From assembly GCA_009391275.1 (NCBI GenBank), contig VEXF01000025.1:1-24813 (forward strand): DNA of 24,813 nucleotides. Reading direction: 5' to 3'. Position 1 is the stretch's first letter. The number at the start of each line of letters is the position of its first letter. The notes under the pieces were generated by a model. That model saw only the letters and a program-made list of their open reading frames with translations, searched no databases and had not been told where the DNA came from. Positions 8,257 to 16,118 of the stretch are shown here, piece by piece. A program made the position numbers and the translations under genes. Source of the DNA: SAR202 cluster bacterium AD-804-J14_MRT_500m. Lineage in GTDB: Bacteria > Chloroflexota > Dehalococcoidia > UBA3495 > GCA-2712585.

Positions 8257-8483
8257 TGCAAGATCTGATCGAGTTCATTGCCAAAAGCTTAGTAACAAAG
8301 CCAGAAGAAGTGAAAGTTACTTCAGAAACTGAACATGATCGGATGATTTTGAGGTTAGAAGTAGCGGAAGAGGATAAAGGGCGAATTATCGGACGAGAAG
8401 GTCGCGTAGCCCAAGCCATGAGAACTTTGCTGCGCGTAGCTGCGATAAAAGATGGAACTAGAGTAGTACTTGAAATAACATAA
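8256..8483 (+). CDS. khpA: KH-domain RNA-binding protein KhpA
   Basis: This 75-residue protein is a single KH domain with the GxxG loop GREG at 46-49 within GRIIGREGRV. KhpA-type proteins bind RNA and, in Gram-positive bacteria, act with KhpB (Jag/EloR) in cell-elongation control and small-RNA biology. The ATG overlaps the rpsP stop by one base, so the two are translationally coupled, the arrangement found in many bacteria. A strong intrinsic terminator follows about 30 bases after the stop, so the operon is just these two genes. Confidence 0.93.
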   Translation: MQDLIEFIAKSLVTKPEEVKVTSETEHDRMILRLEVAEEDKGRIIGREGRVAQAMRTLLRVAAIKDGTRVVLEIT

Positions 8484-8514
8484 AATTCGCATATTTAGTT
8501 GACGGTTGTCTATA

Positions 8515-8547
8515 AAAATCCCCCGGATTCAATAGCTGGGGGATTTT
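8515..8547 (+). terminator. Intrinsic terminator of rpsP-khpA
   Basis: AAAATCCCCC at 8515-8524 and GGGGGATTTT at 8538-8547 are perfect inverted repeats: a 10-bp stem with five G-C pairs closing a 13-base loop and ending in four T. This is a classic rho-independent terminator 31 bases after the khpA stop. The symmetry also gives a T-run on the other strand. Confidence 0.88.
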
Positions 8548-8594
8548 AGTATTACGGCGCTCACAGGCATATTATCTTATTTGCTTTAGCTACT

Positions 8595-8622
8595 TTGGAC
8601 CATTCGACATTAATGGTAAAAT
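8595..8622 (+). promoter_or_regulatory. yebC-ruvCA promoter
   Basis: TTGGAC (8595-8600), a 16-base spacer and TAAAAT (8617-8622) make a good sigma-70-type promoter just downstream of the khpA terminator. A start near 8629 gives a leader of about 34 nt carrying a strong SD run (AGGGGAAGG, 8643-8651) before the yebC GTG at 8663. No SOS-type operator was recognised. Confidence 0.6.
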
Positions 8623-8662
8623 AGAATAGAGGAATGCGACCTAGGGGAAGGCGGTAGCGCAA

Positions 8663-9424
8663 GTGTCGGGTCACTCTAAATGGAAAACTATCAAACACAA
8701 AAAAGGTGCCACTGACGCCAAACGCGGCGTATTATTCACCAAACTCTCGCGCGACATTACCTTAGCAGCCAAGCTAGGCGGCGGTTCCGACCCTGATATG
8801 AATTATCAACTTCGCCTTGCTATAGATAAAGCAAAGACCAGCAACATGCCGACCGACAACATTGAACGAGCGGTAAAACGAGGTCTGGGAGAAGGTGAGG
8901 ATCAGGAGCAGCTAGAAGGCGTTCTCTATGAAGGATATGGACCGGGTGGTGCAGCTATCATGCTTCATGCAATTACATCTAACCGCAATAGAACTGCTTC
9001 CAGCGTTCGATCAACATTCTCCAAAAGCGGTGCCAATCTAGGCGAGTCTGGTTGTGTTGCTTGGAATTTTGAAACTAAAGGAATCATCACACTCGAGGCA
9101 AACCAAGCTATGGCAGAAGATATAGCGCTCTCAGCGATAGACGCCGGAGCTGAGGATGTATCGATTGAGCAAAATTTTATAGAAGTTTTCACAGCGCCAT
9201 CTGACCTCATACGAGTGCGGCAAAGTCTTGAAGCAGCTGATGTGCCCATCTCAAATGCCGAACTTTCAATGGTCCCTAAGGTCACAGTAGAACTTGACGA
9301 TAAACAGGCCGAACAAACATTACGCCTATTAGATCTTTTGGAAGACCTAGAGGATGCCCAGAAAGTGTACACAAATGCCGATTTCTCCGACGATGTCCTA
9401 GAGAAATACCGTGGCGAAGGATAG
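8663..9424 (+). CDS. yebC: YebC/TACO1-family translation or transcription regulator
   Basis: This 253-residue protein has the full YebC signature: MSGHSKWKTIKHKK at the start, a helical first domain with NMPTDNIERAVKRG, the YEGYGPGG motif, and SGCVAWNFETKG in the second domain. YebC proteins were annotated as DNA-binding regulators; recent work on the family describes ribosome-associated factors that relieve stalling on proline-rich stretches. The start is GTG with a purine-rich SD about 10 bases upstream. It is the first gene of a yebC-ruvC-ruvA operon, a pairing common across bacteria. The stop is only 9 bases before the ruvC start. Confidence 0.95.
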   Translation: MSGHSKWKTIKHKKGATDAKRGVLFTKLSRDITLAAKLGGGSDPDMNYQLRLAIDKAKTSNMPTDNIERAVKRGLGEGEDQEQLEGVLYEGYGPGGAAIMLHAITSNRNRTASSVRSTFSKSGANLGESGCVAWNFETKGIITLEANQAMAEDIALSAIDAGAEDVSIEQNFIEVFTAPSDLIRVRQSLEAADVPISNAELSMVPKVTVELDDKQAEQTLRLLDLLEDLEDAQKVYTNADFSDDVLEKYRGEG

Positions 9425-9433
9425 CAACACTCT

Positions 9434-9943
9434 TTGAGAGTCCTTGGCATAGACCCTGGAACGCTCCAGTTGGGATATGGGCTGATTGAAGAAGTTCAAG
9501 GTCGCCTCCACGTTTACGATTTCGGCACTCTCAAGTTCCGCTCCTCTCTACCGATGGAACAGCGTCTCTACCAAATATATTCCCACCTACTCAATATGGT
9601 CAGTGTTCTAAATCCAGACGAGGTTGCGATTGAAGAACCGTTCATGGGTCAGGGAGATAGTCAATATGTTTCACCAGCATTCGCAGTTGGCCAGGCTCAA
9701 GCCGCAGTGCTGATAGCTTCTGCGTCCCAAGGTATACCTATCTTTCGATATTCACCGTCTCAAGTAAAATCATCAGTGGCAGACCACGGATCCGCGTCAA
9801 AAGAACAAGTTCAAACAATGGTGAAACTGATTTTATCATTGTCAGAACCGCCGAAGCCGTTTGATGCTTCTGACGCTTTGGCTATTGCATTGTGCCACCT
9901 ACGGCAGCGAGCAATTACCAATCTAATCGATACTTCCACATAA
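9434..9943 (+). CDS. ruvC: Holliday junction resolvase RuvC
   Basis: RuvC is the dimeric endonuclease that cuts Holliday junctions made by recombination and fork repair. The 169-residue protein has the RNase H-like fold with its acidic active site in place: D7 in GIDPGT, E67 in AIEEPF, and D144 and D147 in the FDASDALAIA motif. The DNA-contacting segment around SASKEQVQ (120-127) matches the family. It starts at TTG, with GAAGGA at the end of yebC about 13 bases upstream. ruvA follows after 21 bases. Confidence 0.94.
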   Translation: MRVLGIDPGTLQLGYGLIEEVQGRLHVYDFGTLKFRSSLPMEQRLYQIYSHLLNMVSVLNPDEVAIEEPFMGQGDSQYVSPAFAVGQAQAAVLIASASQGIPIFRYSPSQVKSSVADHGSASKEQVQTMVKLILSLSEPPKPFDASDALAIALCHLRQRAITNLIDTST

Positions 9944-9964
9944 TATATAAAGGAATGAAATAGT

Positions 9965-10552
9965 TTGATTTCTGGAATCACAGGCACTCTACATACTAGG
10001 GGTATAGACTGGGTAGAGATCGACCTCGGGGGGATTACGTTGCAAGTTTCAATTCCATCGACTCTAGCTCAAGAACTAGGCGATATAGGCGCACGCGTGC
10101 ATCTTTTTACCCAACTTCTATTAAAAGACACAGAGCCTATGCTTTACGGGTTCCCTACCGCGGAAGCACGTCGTTTTTTCCAGATGTTGACTACAGTTTC
10201 TGGTATTGGACCTCGCACAGCGTTAAATTTGCTCTCCGCAAAAGATCCTCAATCTTTAGCTTCGGCAATAGTCACAGGGGATTTAGAATCCTTCACAGGA
10301 ATACCTGGTATTGGAAAAAAGGGAGCAGCACGAATTATATTAGAACTCCGAGAAAAAATAGAGAACTCTGAGTTCTTCATTGAAGACACGAGAAGCCTGC
10401 CGGATGGGAACGCGATTTCTGCACTTACAGCGCTGGGGTATACGACCATAGAAGCTAGACAAGCTATCCTATCACTTGGAAATGTCGCATCACTAGAGTT
10501 AGAGGAAGTAATTCGCCGTGCGCTCGTCCATATCGGGACTTTGTCGAAGTAA
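9965..10552 (+). CDS. ruvA: Holliday junction branch migration protein RuvA
   Basis: RuvA binds four-way junctions as a tetramer and loads the RuvB motor. The 195-residue protein has an N-terminal OB-fold (MISGITGTL, then YGF at 61-63), two helix-hairpin-helix motifs (VSGIGPR at 78-84 and GIPGIGKKG at 112-120), and a C-terminal three-helix domain III (about 147-195) that contacts RuvB. The start is TTG with AAAGGA 10 bases upstream. ruvB, which often follows ruvA, is absent; the next gene is uvrB after 271 bases. Confidence 0.94.
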   Translation: MISGITGTLHTRGIDWVEIDLGGITLQVSIPSTLAQELGDIGARVHLFTQLLLKDTEPMLYGFPTAEARRFFQMLTTVSGIGPRTALNLLSAKDPQSLASAIVTGDLESFTGIPGIGKKGAARIILELREKIENSEFFIEDTRSLPDGNAISALTALGYTTIEARQAILSLGNVASLELEEVIRRALVHIGTLSK

Positions 10553-10747
10553 ACATCACCATTTGATACTACCATTTCGATGTGCAAAACTCAGCAAGCA
10601 TGCCCTACATACGCATGTGGTGGGTTGTACACTTGTGGTAGCTCTTCCCCTGTGCGTCTTTTTCAAAAACTTGTTAACCGCTTTTCTATATCCGCCCATG
10701 TTTTCCATGCTGATCTCGCAACGTGGTACGGCAGCGAATAAATCGAA

Positions 10748-10778
10748 TTGCAAGGCGCATCGCCATTCATTTTATAAC
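10748..10778 (+). promoter_or_regulatory. Possible uvrB promoter
   Basis: TTGCAA (10748-10753) and TATAAC (10773-10778) are 19 bases apart, or 18 if TTATAA at 10772 is the -10, about 45 bases before the uvrB ATG. The spacing is slightly long. The 271-bp gap between ruvA and uvrB also holds a small stem, CTACAT/ATGTGG at 10605-10620, without a T-run. I see no gene and no clear LexA-type operator in the gap. Confidence 0.4.
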
Positions 10779-10823
10779 CCTACAAAATCTACAATAAGCT
10801 CTGCTATAACGATCAAGTAGATT

Positions 10824-12821
10824 ATGCCAGATTTCAAGCTAGTATCCGATTTCAAACCTACCGGCGACCAGCCTCGGGCTATATCTGAAATGGTAGCAAG
10901 CTTTAATAAAGGCAATCGTTTCCAGACTCTGTTGGGTGTCACTGGAAGCGGCAAAACATTCACCGCAGCCAACATAGTTGAACATTTGCAACGTCCAACT
11001 CTCGTTATTGCACACAACAAAACTTTAGCGGCCCAGCTTGCCACCGAATTTAAAGAATTCTTCCCCCACAACGCAGTGGAATATTTCGTCTCATATTACG
11101 ATTATTATCAACCAGAAGCTTACGTTCCCCAGACCGATACCTATATAGAAAAAGACGCATCGATTAACGAGGAAATCGACAAATTGCGTCACTCTGCAAC
11201 ACGTTCTCTTCTAACCCGCCGAGATGTCCTCATAGTGGCTTCGGTATCCTGCATCTATGGATTAGGCGACCCGGAAGAATACTACTCTTTCGTAGCTCCA
11301 GTAAAAGTGGGCGAACACCGGGGCCGGAGCAGCCTAGTACGAGATTTAGTAGCAATGCAATACGAACGGAATGACATGACTATATCCCGTGGGAAATTCC
11401 GTATGCGCGGTGATACTCTCGAAATGCTGCCATCGTATGAAGAGATCGCAGTCCGAATACAGTTTTGGGGCGACGAAGTGGAACGCATAGTTGAAATTGA
11501 TCCGTTAACTGGCGAGATCCTGGCCGACAAACAGGAATTAGAAATCTATCCAGCTAAACATTTCGTCACATCAGAGGAAAAACTGAGGCTCGCAGTCCAA
11601 GATATAAAAGCAGAACTGGAACACTGGCTGACCCATCTCAAGAGCCAAGGCAAAATTCTTGAAGCAGCTCGCCTTGAATCGCGCACACATTACGATCTCG
11701 AGATGATGACACAAGTGGGTTATTGTTCAGGCATAGAAAATTATTCGCGTCACATTGGAAGAAGAACGGCGGGTAGCACACCTTGGACACTATTAGATTA
11801 TTTTCCTCCTGATTTTTTGATGTTCATAGACGAAGCCCACATGACCATTCCCCAACTACGTGGTATGTACCACGGGGACATATCTCGTAAGCAGACACTC
11901 GTTGATTTCGGTTTCAGGTTGCCGTCTGCTTTAGATAATCGTCCATTAAGCTTTCGCGAAGTAGAAGACCATTTCAATCAAGTAGGATTCATTTCTGCTA
12001 CTCCAGGGCCATATGAAATGGAAGTAAGCCAACAAGTTGTGGAGCAAATAATACGCCCGACTGGCTTGCTTGATCCAACGATCGAAGTAAAGCCCACGAA
12101 GGGTCAGATAGATGATCTTGTTGAACAAATCCAGGCCCGCATTGACCGTAAAGAACGATGCTTGGTGACGACACTTACTAAGAGAATGGCAGAAGAACTT
12201 TCAGACTATCTCCAAGAAATGGGCATACGAGTCCATTACCTCCACTCGGAGATTCATACACTTGAGCGAATTGAGATTCTAAGAGATCTGAGGTTAGGAA
12301 TCTACGATGTCGTAGTTGGAATTAACCTATTGCGAGAAGGTCTAGACCTGCCCGAAGTAAGCCTAGTAGCCATCTTGGACGCTGATAAAGAAGGTTATCT
12401 TAGATCCTCATCAGCGCTGATTCAGACAGTCGGGCGAACGGCGCGGCACGTTGACGGACACGTGATAATGTATGCTGACGTTATAACAAGATCTATGCGC
12501 ACCACTTTGGATGAGACAGACAGACGCCGAAAAACTCAACAAGCCCATAATGAGAGCCGCGGCATTATTCCAAAAGGTATACAGAAATCAGTAAAGGATA
12601 TAACGGACCGCGTAAAAGCAGCCTCAGAAGAACGCGAGGTTTACTCCTCAGAAACAAAATTAATGTCTGACAAGGATCTTTTTCAAGTAGCGAAAGACCT
12701 TGAAGGACAAATGAAGTTAGCGGCCAAGAATCTAGAATTCGAAAAAGCAGCCATGTTTCGTGACGAAGTGGTTGAAATACGACGACTGTTAGCTTTATCC
12801 AGAGACACGACCATAAAGTAG
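10824..12821 (+). CDS. uvrB: Excinuclease ABC subunit B
   Basis: UvrB is the damage-verifying helicase-like subunit of nucleotide excision repair, loaded by UvrA and then partnered with UvrC. The 665-residue protein is full length: Walker A GVTGSGKT at 38-45, the beta-hairpin segment [12 protein letters not shown] at 91-102 that wedges into DNA, DEAH at 336-339, the motif VI region QTVGRTARH, and a C-terminal UVR domain (about 625-660) that binds UvrC. The ATG at 10824 gives the normal N-terminus ([14 protein letters not shown]). No SD is obvious. uvrA and uvrC are not in the window. Confidence 0.97.
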   Translation: MPDFKLVSDFKPTGDQPRAISEMVASFNKGNRFQTLLGVTGSGKTFTAANIVEHLQRPTLVIAHNKTLAAQLATEFKEFFPHNAVEYFVSYYDYYQPEAYVPQTDTYIEKDASINEEIDKLRHSATRSLLTRRDVLIVASVSCIYGLGDPEEYYSFVAPVKVGEHRGRSSLVRDLVAMQYERNDMTISRGKFRMRGDTLEMLPSYEEIAVRIQFWGDEVERIVEIDPLTGEILADKQELEIYPAKHFVTSEEKLRLAVQDIKAELEHWLTHLKSQGKILEAARLESRTHYDLEMMTQVGYCSGIENYSRHIGRRTAGSTPWTLLDYFPPDFLMFIDEAHMTIPQLRGMYHGDISRKQTLVDFGFRLPSALDNRPLSFREVEDHFNQVGFISATPGPYEMEVSQQVVEQIIRPTGLLDPTIEVKPTKGQIDDLVEQIQARIDRKERCLVTTLTKRMAEELSDYLQEMGIRVHYLHSEIHTLERIEILRDLRLGIYDVVVGINLLREGLDLPEVSLVAILDADKEGYLRSSSALIQTVGRTARHVDGHVIMYADVITRSMRTTLDETDRRRKTQQAHNESRGIIPKGIQKSVKDITDRVKAASEEREVYSSETKLMSDKDLFQVAKDLEGQMKLAAKNLEFEKAAMFRDEVVEIRRLLALSRDTTIK

Positions 12822-12852
12822 ACTGGCGATATGAAAATTTGAGCACAAATTA

Positions 12853-12882
12853 TTGACCTGGTTTATCTTTAGATGCTAGCAT
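12853..12882 (+). promoter_or_regulatory. Possible promoter with palindrome over its -10, upstream of the DUF59-mrp pair
   Basis: TTGACC (12853-12858) and TAGCAT (12877-12882) are 18 bases apart, and TG at 12874-12875 gives an extended -10. The -10 lies in a perfect 10-bp palindrome, ATGCTAGCAT (12873-12882), which could be an operator half or chance. It would drive the DUF59 gene at 12923 and the Mrp ATPase behind it. Confidence 0.4.
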
Positions 12883-12922
12883 CGAGCGGTCACACGAATC
12901 ACCTGACGGAGGCACCAATTCT

Positions 12923-13228
12923 ATGGCAACTCTAGAAAAAGACAACGTCATTGACGCAATGAAGCAAGTCTATGACCCTGAAATTCCCATTAACGTGGTC
13001 GACCTTGGTCTGATCTATGATGTGAATGTAACTGATGGCAACGTTCACGTTTTGATGACTTTAACGGCACCAGGTTGCGGCATGGGACCTTTTATTGCAC
13101 AACAAGCCGAGTGGGCTATTGCTGAACTTGATGGAGCAGAAGACGTAGAAGTCGAGATGGTTTTCGACCCACCATGGAATCCGGAAATGATTAGCGAAGA
13201 CGGTAAGAAGCTACTGGGTATTGACTAA
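12923..13228 (+). CDS. MIP18/DUF59-family Fe-S maturation protein (SufT-like)
   Basis: This 101-residue protein is a complete single MIP18 (DUF59, metal-sulfur assembly) domain with the hallmark DPEIPINVVDLGLIYD at 18-33 and TLTAPGCGMG at 47-56. C52 is the only cysteine and is the conserved reactive residue of the family. Relatives such as SufT and CIA2 help mature Fe-S proteins; PaaD-type relatives are a less likely alternative. The ATG has GGAGG about 10 bases upstream. The Mrp-type ATPase starts 40 bases downstream. In many bacteria these two domains are fused in one Mrp protein, so the pair probably works together. Confidence 0.88.
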   Translation: MATLEKDNVIDAMKQVYDPEIPINVVDLGLIYDVNVTDGNVHVLMTLTAPGCGMGPFIAQQAEWAIAELDGAEDVEVEMVFDPPWNPEMISEDGKKLLGID

Positions 13229-13268
13229 GACTCAACTCAACCAACCATAGGAGTATCCAGCACCCAAA

Positions 13269-14102
13269 TTGACGACACCACAAAAAACACCTACACCCCA
13301 AGAGCAGGCTAAATTGGATGCCATCCGGAGAAATTGGCAACAGCGCCGAGCTATCACCCAAAACCTTTCTCGGATCAAGCGAAAGATAGCCATCTATAGC
13401 GGCAAAGGTGGGGTTGGAAAGACCACTGTAGCGGTGAATCTAGCAGCCTTGTTAGCAGATCAGGGCCACAAAGTAGGCTTGCTAGACGTAGACATAGATT
13501 GTCCGAACGTGACTCGACTATTAGGCATGACAGATCCACCAGACCAAGTTGATGGAAAGCTAATACCGTCCGAGGCATTCGGGGTCAAAGTAGTTTCAAT
13601 GGCTTTTTTTCAGCAAAATGAAGAGGAGGCAATCATCTGGCGTGGACCCATGGTCCATAACGCGATAAATCAGTTCCTCACTCTAACAGAATGGGGAGAT
13701 CTAGATTACTTGGTAGTGGATCTTCCTCCTGGAACGTCCGACGCACCACTGACTGTAATGCAAACCCTCCCATTGGAAGGGTTCATAATGGTCACAACAC
13801 CCCAATTATTAGCCGCGCTTGACGCAAAACGTTCTATCAACATGGTTCGAAAACTTAAGGTAGAAGTGTTGGGTATAGTAGAAAATTTCACAGGGGATAT
13901 GTTCGGACAAGGCGCAGGCAAATCCTTGGCTGAAGACCTCAAGATGCCATTTCTGGGTTCGTTTGCTCTCAGGCCAGACTATAGGGACACATCTAAACCC
14001 ACCGTTCTCACAAACCAAGATGTACGAGATGAATACGAGCACGTAGTAAAAGGATTAATCAGCGAACTCGAAACAGCATCCGCCAAAGATCAATCTAGCT
14101 GA
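13269..14102 (+). CDS. Mrp/ApbC-family P-loop ATPase lacking the CxxC motif
   Basis: Mrp/ApbC/Nbp35 proteins are deviant Walker ATPases that carry and transfer Fe-S clusters as dimers. The 277-residue product has Walker A' SGKGGVGKT at 44-52, DVDIDCPN at 73-80, the Mrp-specific WRGPMVHNAINQFL (124-137) and DYLVVDLPPGTSD (146-158). The usual C-terminal CPxC pair that bridges the cluster is missing: VENFTGDMFG at 204-213 runs straight through where the CxxC loop normally sits. C78 is the only cysteine I see. It starts at TTG, with AGGAG an unusually long 15 bases upstream and no better in-frame start because of a stop at 13248. It pairs with the DUF59 gene upstream. A non-cluster role or a scaffold role is possible. 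Confidence 0.88.
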   Translation: MTTPQKTPTPQEQAKLDAIRRNWQQRRAITQNLSRIKRKIAIYSGKGGVGKTTVAVNLAALLADQGHKVGLLDVDIDCPNVTRLLGMTDPPDQVDGKLIPSEAFGVKVVSMAFFQQNEEEAIIWRGPMVHNAINQFLTLTEWGDLDYLVVDLPPGTSDAPLTVMQTLPLEGFIMVTTPQLLAALDAKRSINMVRKLKVEVLGIVENFTGDMFGQGAGKSLAEDLKMPFLGSFALRPDYRDTSKPTVLTNQDVRDEYEHVVKGLISELETASAKDQSS

Positions 14103-14115
14103 GTTGGAACTGCAG

Positions 14116-14139
14116 CTTGGGTTCTAACATACCCAGAAG
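14116..14139. terminator. Weak hairpin between convergent mrp-like ATPase and accDA genes
   Basis: TGGGT (14118-14122) and ACCCA (14131-14135) form a 5-bp stem around an 8-base loop in the 79-bp space between two convergent stops. It could terminate either transcript, but it has no T-run on either side. Confidence 0.25.
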
Positions 14140-14181
14140 TTGTACAGCATCCCAGGAATCCCTAACCACCCCACTTATATA

Positions 14182-15963
14182 CTATCGCTGACTTCTTTTA
14201 GGAGCACGTAGTACTACCCGCTGCAACGAAGCCACTTCACGCTGAACTGCCTCTTTGAAATATGTGCTAAATTCTCCCATATTCCGGAATTTTTTATACC
14301 GTTCTTTCAACAACTTTTTGACGGGCTTGTCAGAGAGACGAGCAAGTTCCTTAATTAACGCATCTCTCAATCTATGAGCAGCTTGCAATGGATCAACGTG
14401 AGCACCTTCGTCCGGCTCAGGAACAATAGTATCCACTATCCCTAATTCCTTGCATCCACTAGCAGTCAACTTTAAGGATTCAGCAGCTTCTTTCACCTTA
14501 GATTTATCTCGGTAAATCTTAATCGCCATTTTTTCCGGCGACAACGGAGAGTATATCGCGAATTGTTGCATCAAAATCGAGTCTGCTACCCCCAAAGCCA
14601 AGGCTCCTTCACTTCCAGCTTCACCGGTTATTGCTGATACAACAGGCACTGGAAGTTCAGCCATCAATGAAAGAGTAGTCGCGATGGAATTCCCAATACC
14701 TTGTTCTTCAGAATCAAGCCCGGGATGCGCACCATCTGTGTCAACTAATGTTACGACAGGAAGTTTGAATTTAGCGGCCAGAATCATCAGCCTTTGGGCT
14801 TTCCGAAACCCTTCTGGGAAAATATGGCTAGCCCCGTTTACACTGTTACTCAAACTGCCTTTGCGGTCTCTTTCTTGACCTATAACCATTATCGGCTTTC
14901 CGGCTAGCAATCCTAGGCCTCCGGTTATAGTCCTATCATCTGAACTAACCCGGTCACCTCGTAATTCGATAAAGTTGTCAAAAACTGAATCTATATAATA
15001 GCGCGTCGAAGGCCTAGCTTCGTTACGTGCAAGTTCAACTGCTTGCCACGGTTCTGGTTCACTACTTACTTCAATTTTAATATTTTTAACCATCTTTTTA
15101 TCGAAAGAAATGTCTTCACTATCCAAAATCGTAAGTATGCGCGCTATACACTCACCTATATCTTCCCTATCCACAACAATATCCAAAAGGCCCCTCTCAA
15201 GATGGGCCTCCGCAGTGTGCGCGTTAAACGGCAGTGGGAATTCCGATGCTTCGCGTAATGTCTTTAAAGGAACCATCCCTATCAACGAGCCTGGTTCAGC
15301 AATAATAATATCTGCTATATTTGCGAAACTTGAATATGCTTGACCTGTGGCAGGATTCGCGAGCACTGTAATAAACGGCAATTTTTTTTCACTTAACCGT
15401 TTCGCTGCAGTAACGGTCTTGGCCATTTGCATTAACGATAAGATCCCTTCTTGGACTCGCACGCCCCCTCCAGTAATAACTGCAACAACCGGCCGTTTTT
15501 GTTTAGCAGCAGCTTCGAACGCCAACGCAAGTTTTTCTCCTACCACACTACCCATACTGCCCCCCATAAACCCGAAATCTAAAACAACAATCTTTACTTT
15601 GTGCCCACCCAAGGTAGCTTGACCGGTAACCGCAGCATCTGTGAGACCGGTACGCTTTTGATCTTGGGTGATGTTTTTACGATAATTGGAACCTGTCGAA
15701 AACGATAAAGGATCCAGCGATACCAGATCACGACGTGTTTCTTTAAAGCTTCCTTGATCGACCAGTATCTCTATCCGTTCACGCGCAGTGAGCGTGTAAT
15801 GAAACCTACAATACGGACAGACTCGCCAGTTAGAATACAGTTCCTCCTCACTTATATTTTCCCCGCAAGCCAAACACCGATCCCGGTGAGGCGACAGATA
15901 TACCTGGCTTAGGCTCTGCCTCCTCCCTAAAAGGTGTACTAAGTATCCTGCTAAGTTTTTCAA
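14182..15963 (-). CDS. accDA: Fused acetyl-CoA carboxylase carboxyltransferase (beta-alpha, AccD-AccA)
   Basis: This single 593-residue chain carries both carboxyltransferase halves of acetyl-CoA carboxylase, which moves CO2 from biotin carrier protein to acetyl-CoA to make malonyl-CoA. Residues 1-285 are AccD-like, with a zinc ribbon (C30, C33, C49, C52) and the GGGVRVQEG turn at 165-173. Residues 300-593 are AccA-like, with ELRGDR (333-338), a DTDGAHPG turn (408-415) and GEAGSEGALALG (447-458). Both crotonase-fold active-site turns differ from the common forms (GGARMQEG, DTPGAYPG, GGSGGA). The start is TTG with GGAG 6-7 bases upstream. A carboxyltransferase for propionyl-CoA or another acyl-CoA is the alternative. 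The biotin carboxylase and carrier genes are not in the window. Confidence 0.9.
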   Translation of the reverse strand: MKNLAGYLVHLLGRRQSLSQVYLSPHRDRCLACGENISEEELYSNWRVCPYCRFHYTLTARERIEILVDQGSFKETRRDLVSLDPLSFSTGSNYRKNITQDQKRTGLTDAAVTGQATLGGHKVKIVVLDFGFMGGSMGSVVGEKLALAFEAAAKQKRPVVAVITGGGVRVQEGILSLMQMAKTVTAAKRLSEKKLPFITVLANPATGQAYSSFANIADIIIAEPGSLIGMVPLKTLREASEFPLPFNAHTAEAHLERGLLDIVVDREDIGECIARILTILDSEDISFDKKMVKNIKIEVSSEPEPWQAVELARNEARPSTRYYIDSVFDNFIELRGDRVSSDDRTITGGLGLLAGKPIMVIGQERDRKGSLSNSVNGASHIFPEGFRKAQRLMILAAKFKLPVVTLVDTDGAHPGLDSEEQGIGNSIATTLSLMAELPVPVVSAITGEAGSEGALALGVADSILMQQFAIYSPLSPEKMAIKIYRDKSKVKEAAESLKLTASGCKELGIVDTIVPEPDEGAHVDPLQAAHRLRDALIKELARLSDKPVKKLLKERYKKFRNMGEFSTYFKEAVQREVASLQRVVLRAPKRSQR

Positions 15964-16118
15964 TCGTACTCCATCAAACTTGCGTGTAAATACGGAGTTC
16001 CATTACTAAACCAACTACATGTAGCATTCGCCTTGATGAAAATTCTTATCGTTTTCACCGAACCTAAATCGAATACCAGAGCTCGGAGGTCGCATGGTTT
16101 TCCGAGGTCGAAATCAAT

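Noticed and set aside
8499..8504. TTGACG -35-like box after khpA
   Set aside because: No -10 lies at the right distance; the expected place is inside the intrinsic terminator stem.
10518..10820. 100-residue open frame covering the end of ruvA and the gap before uvrB
   Set aside because: It starts inside ruvA, has no SD and no recognisable domain, and reads like translated noncoding sequence.
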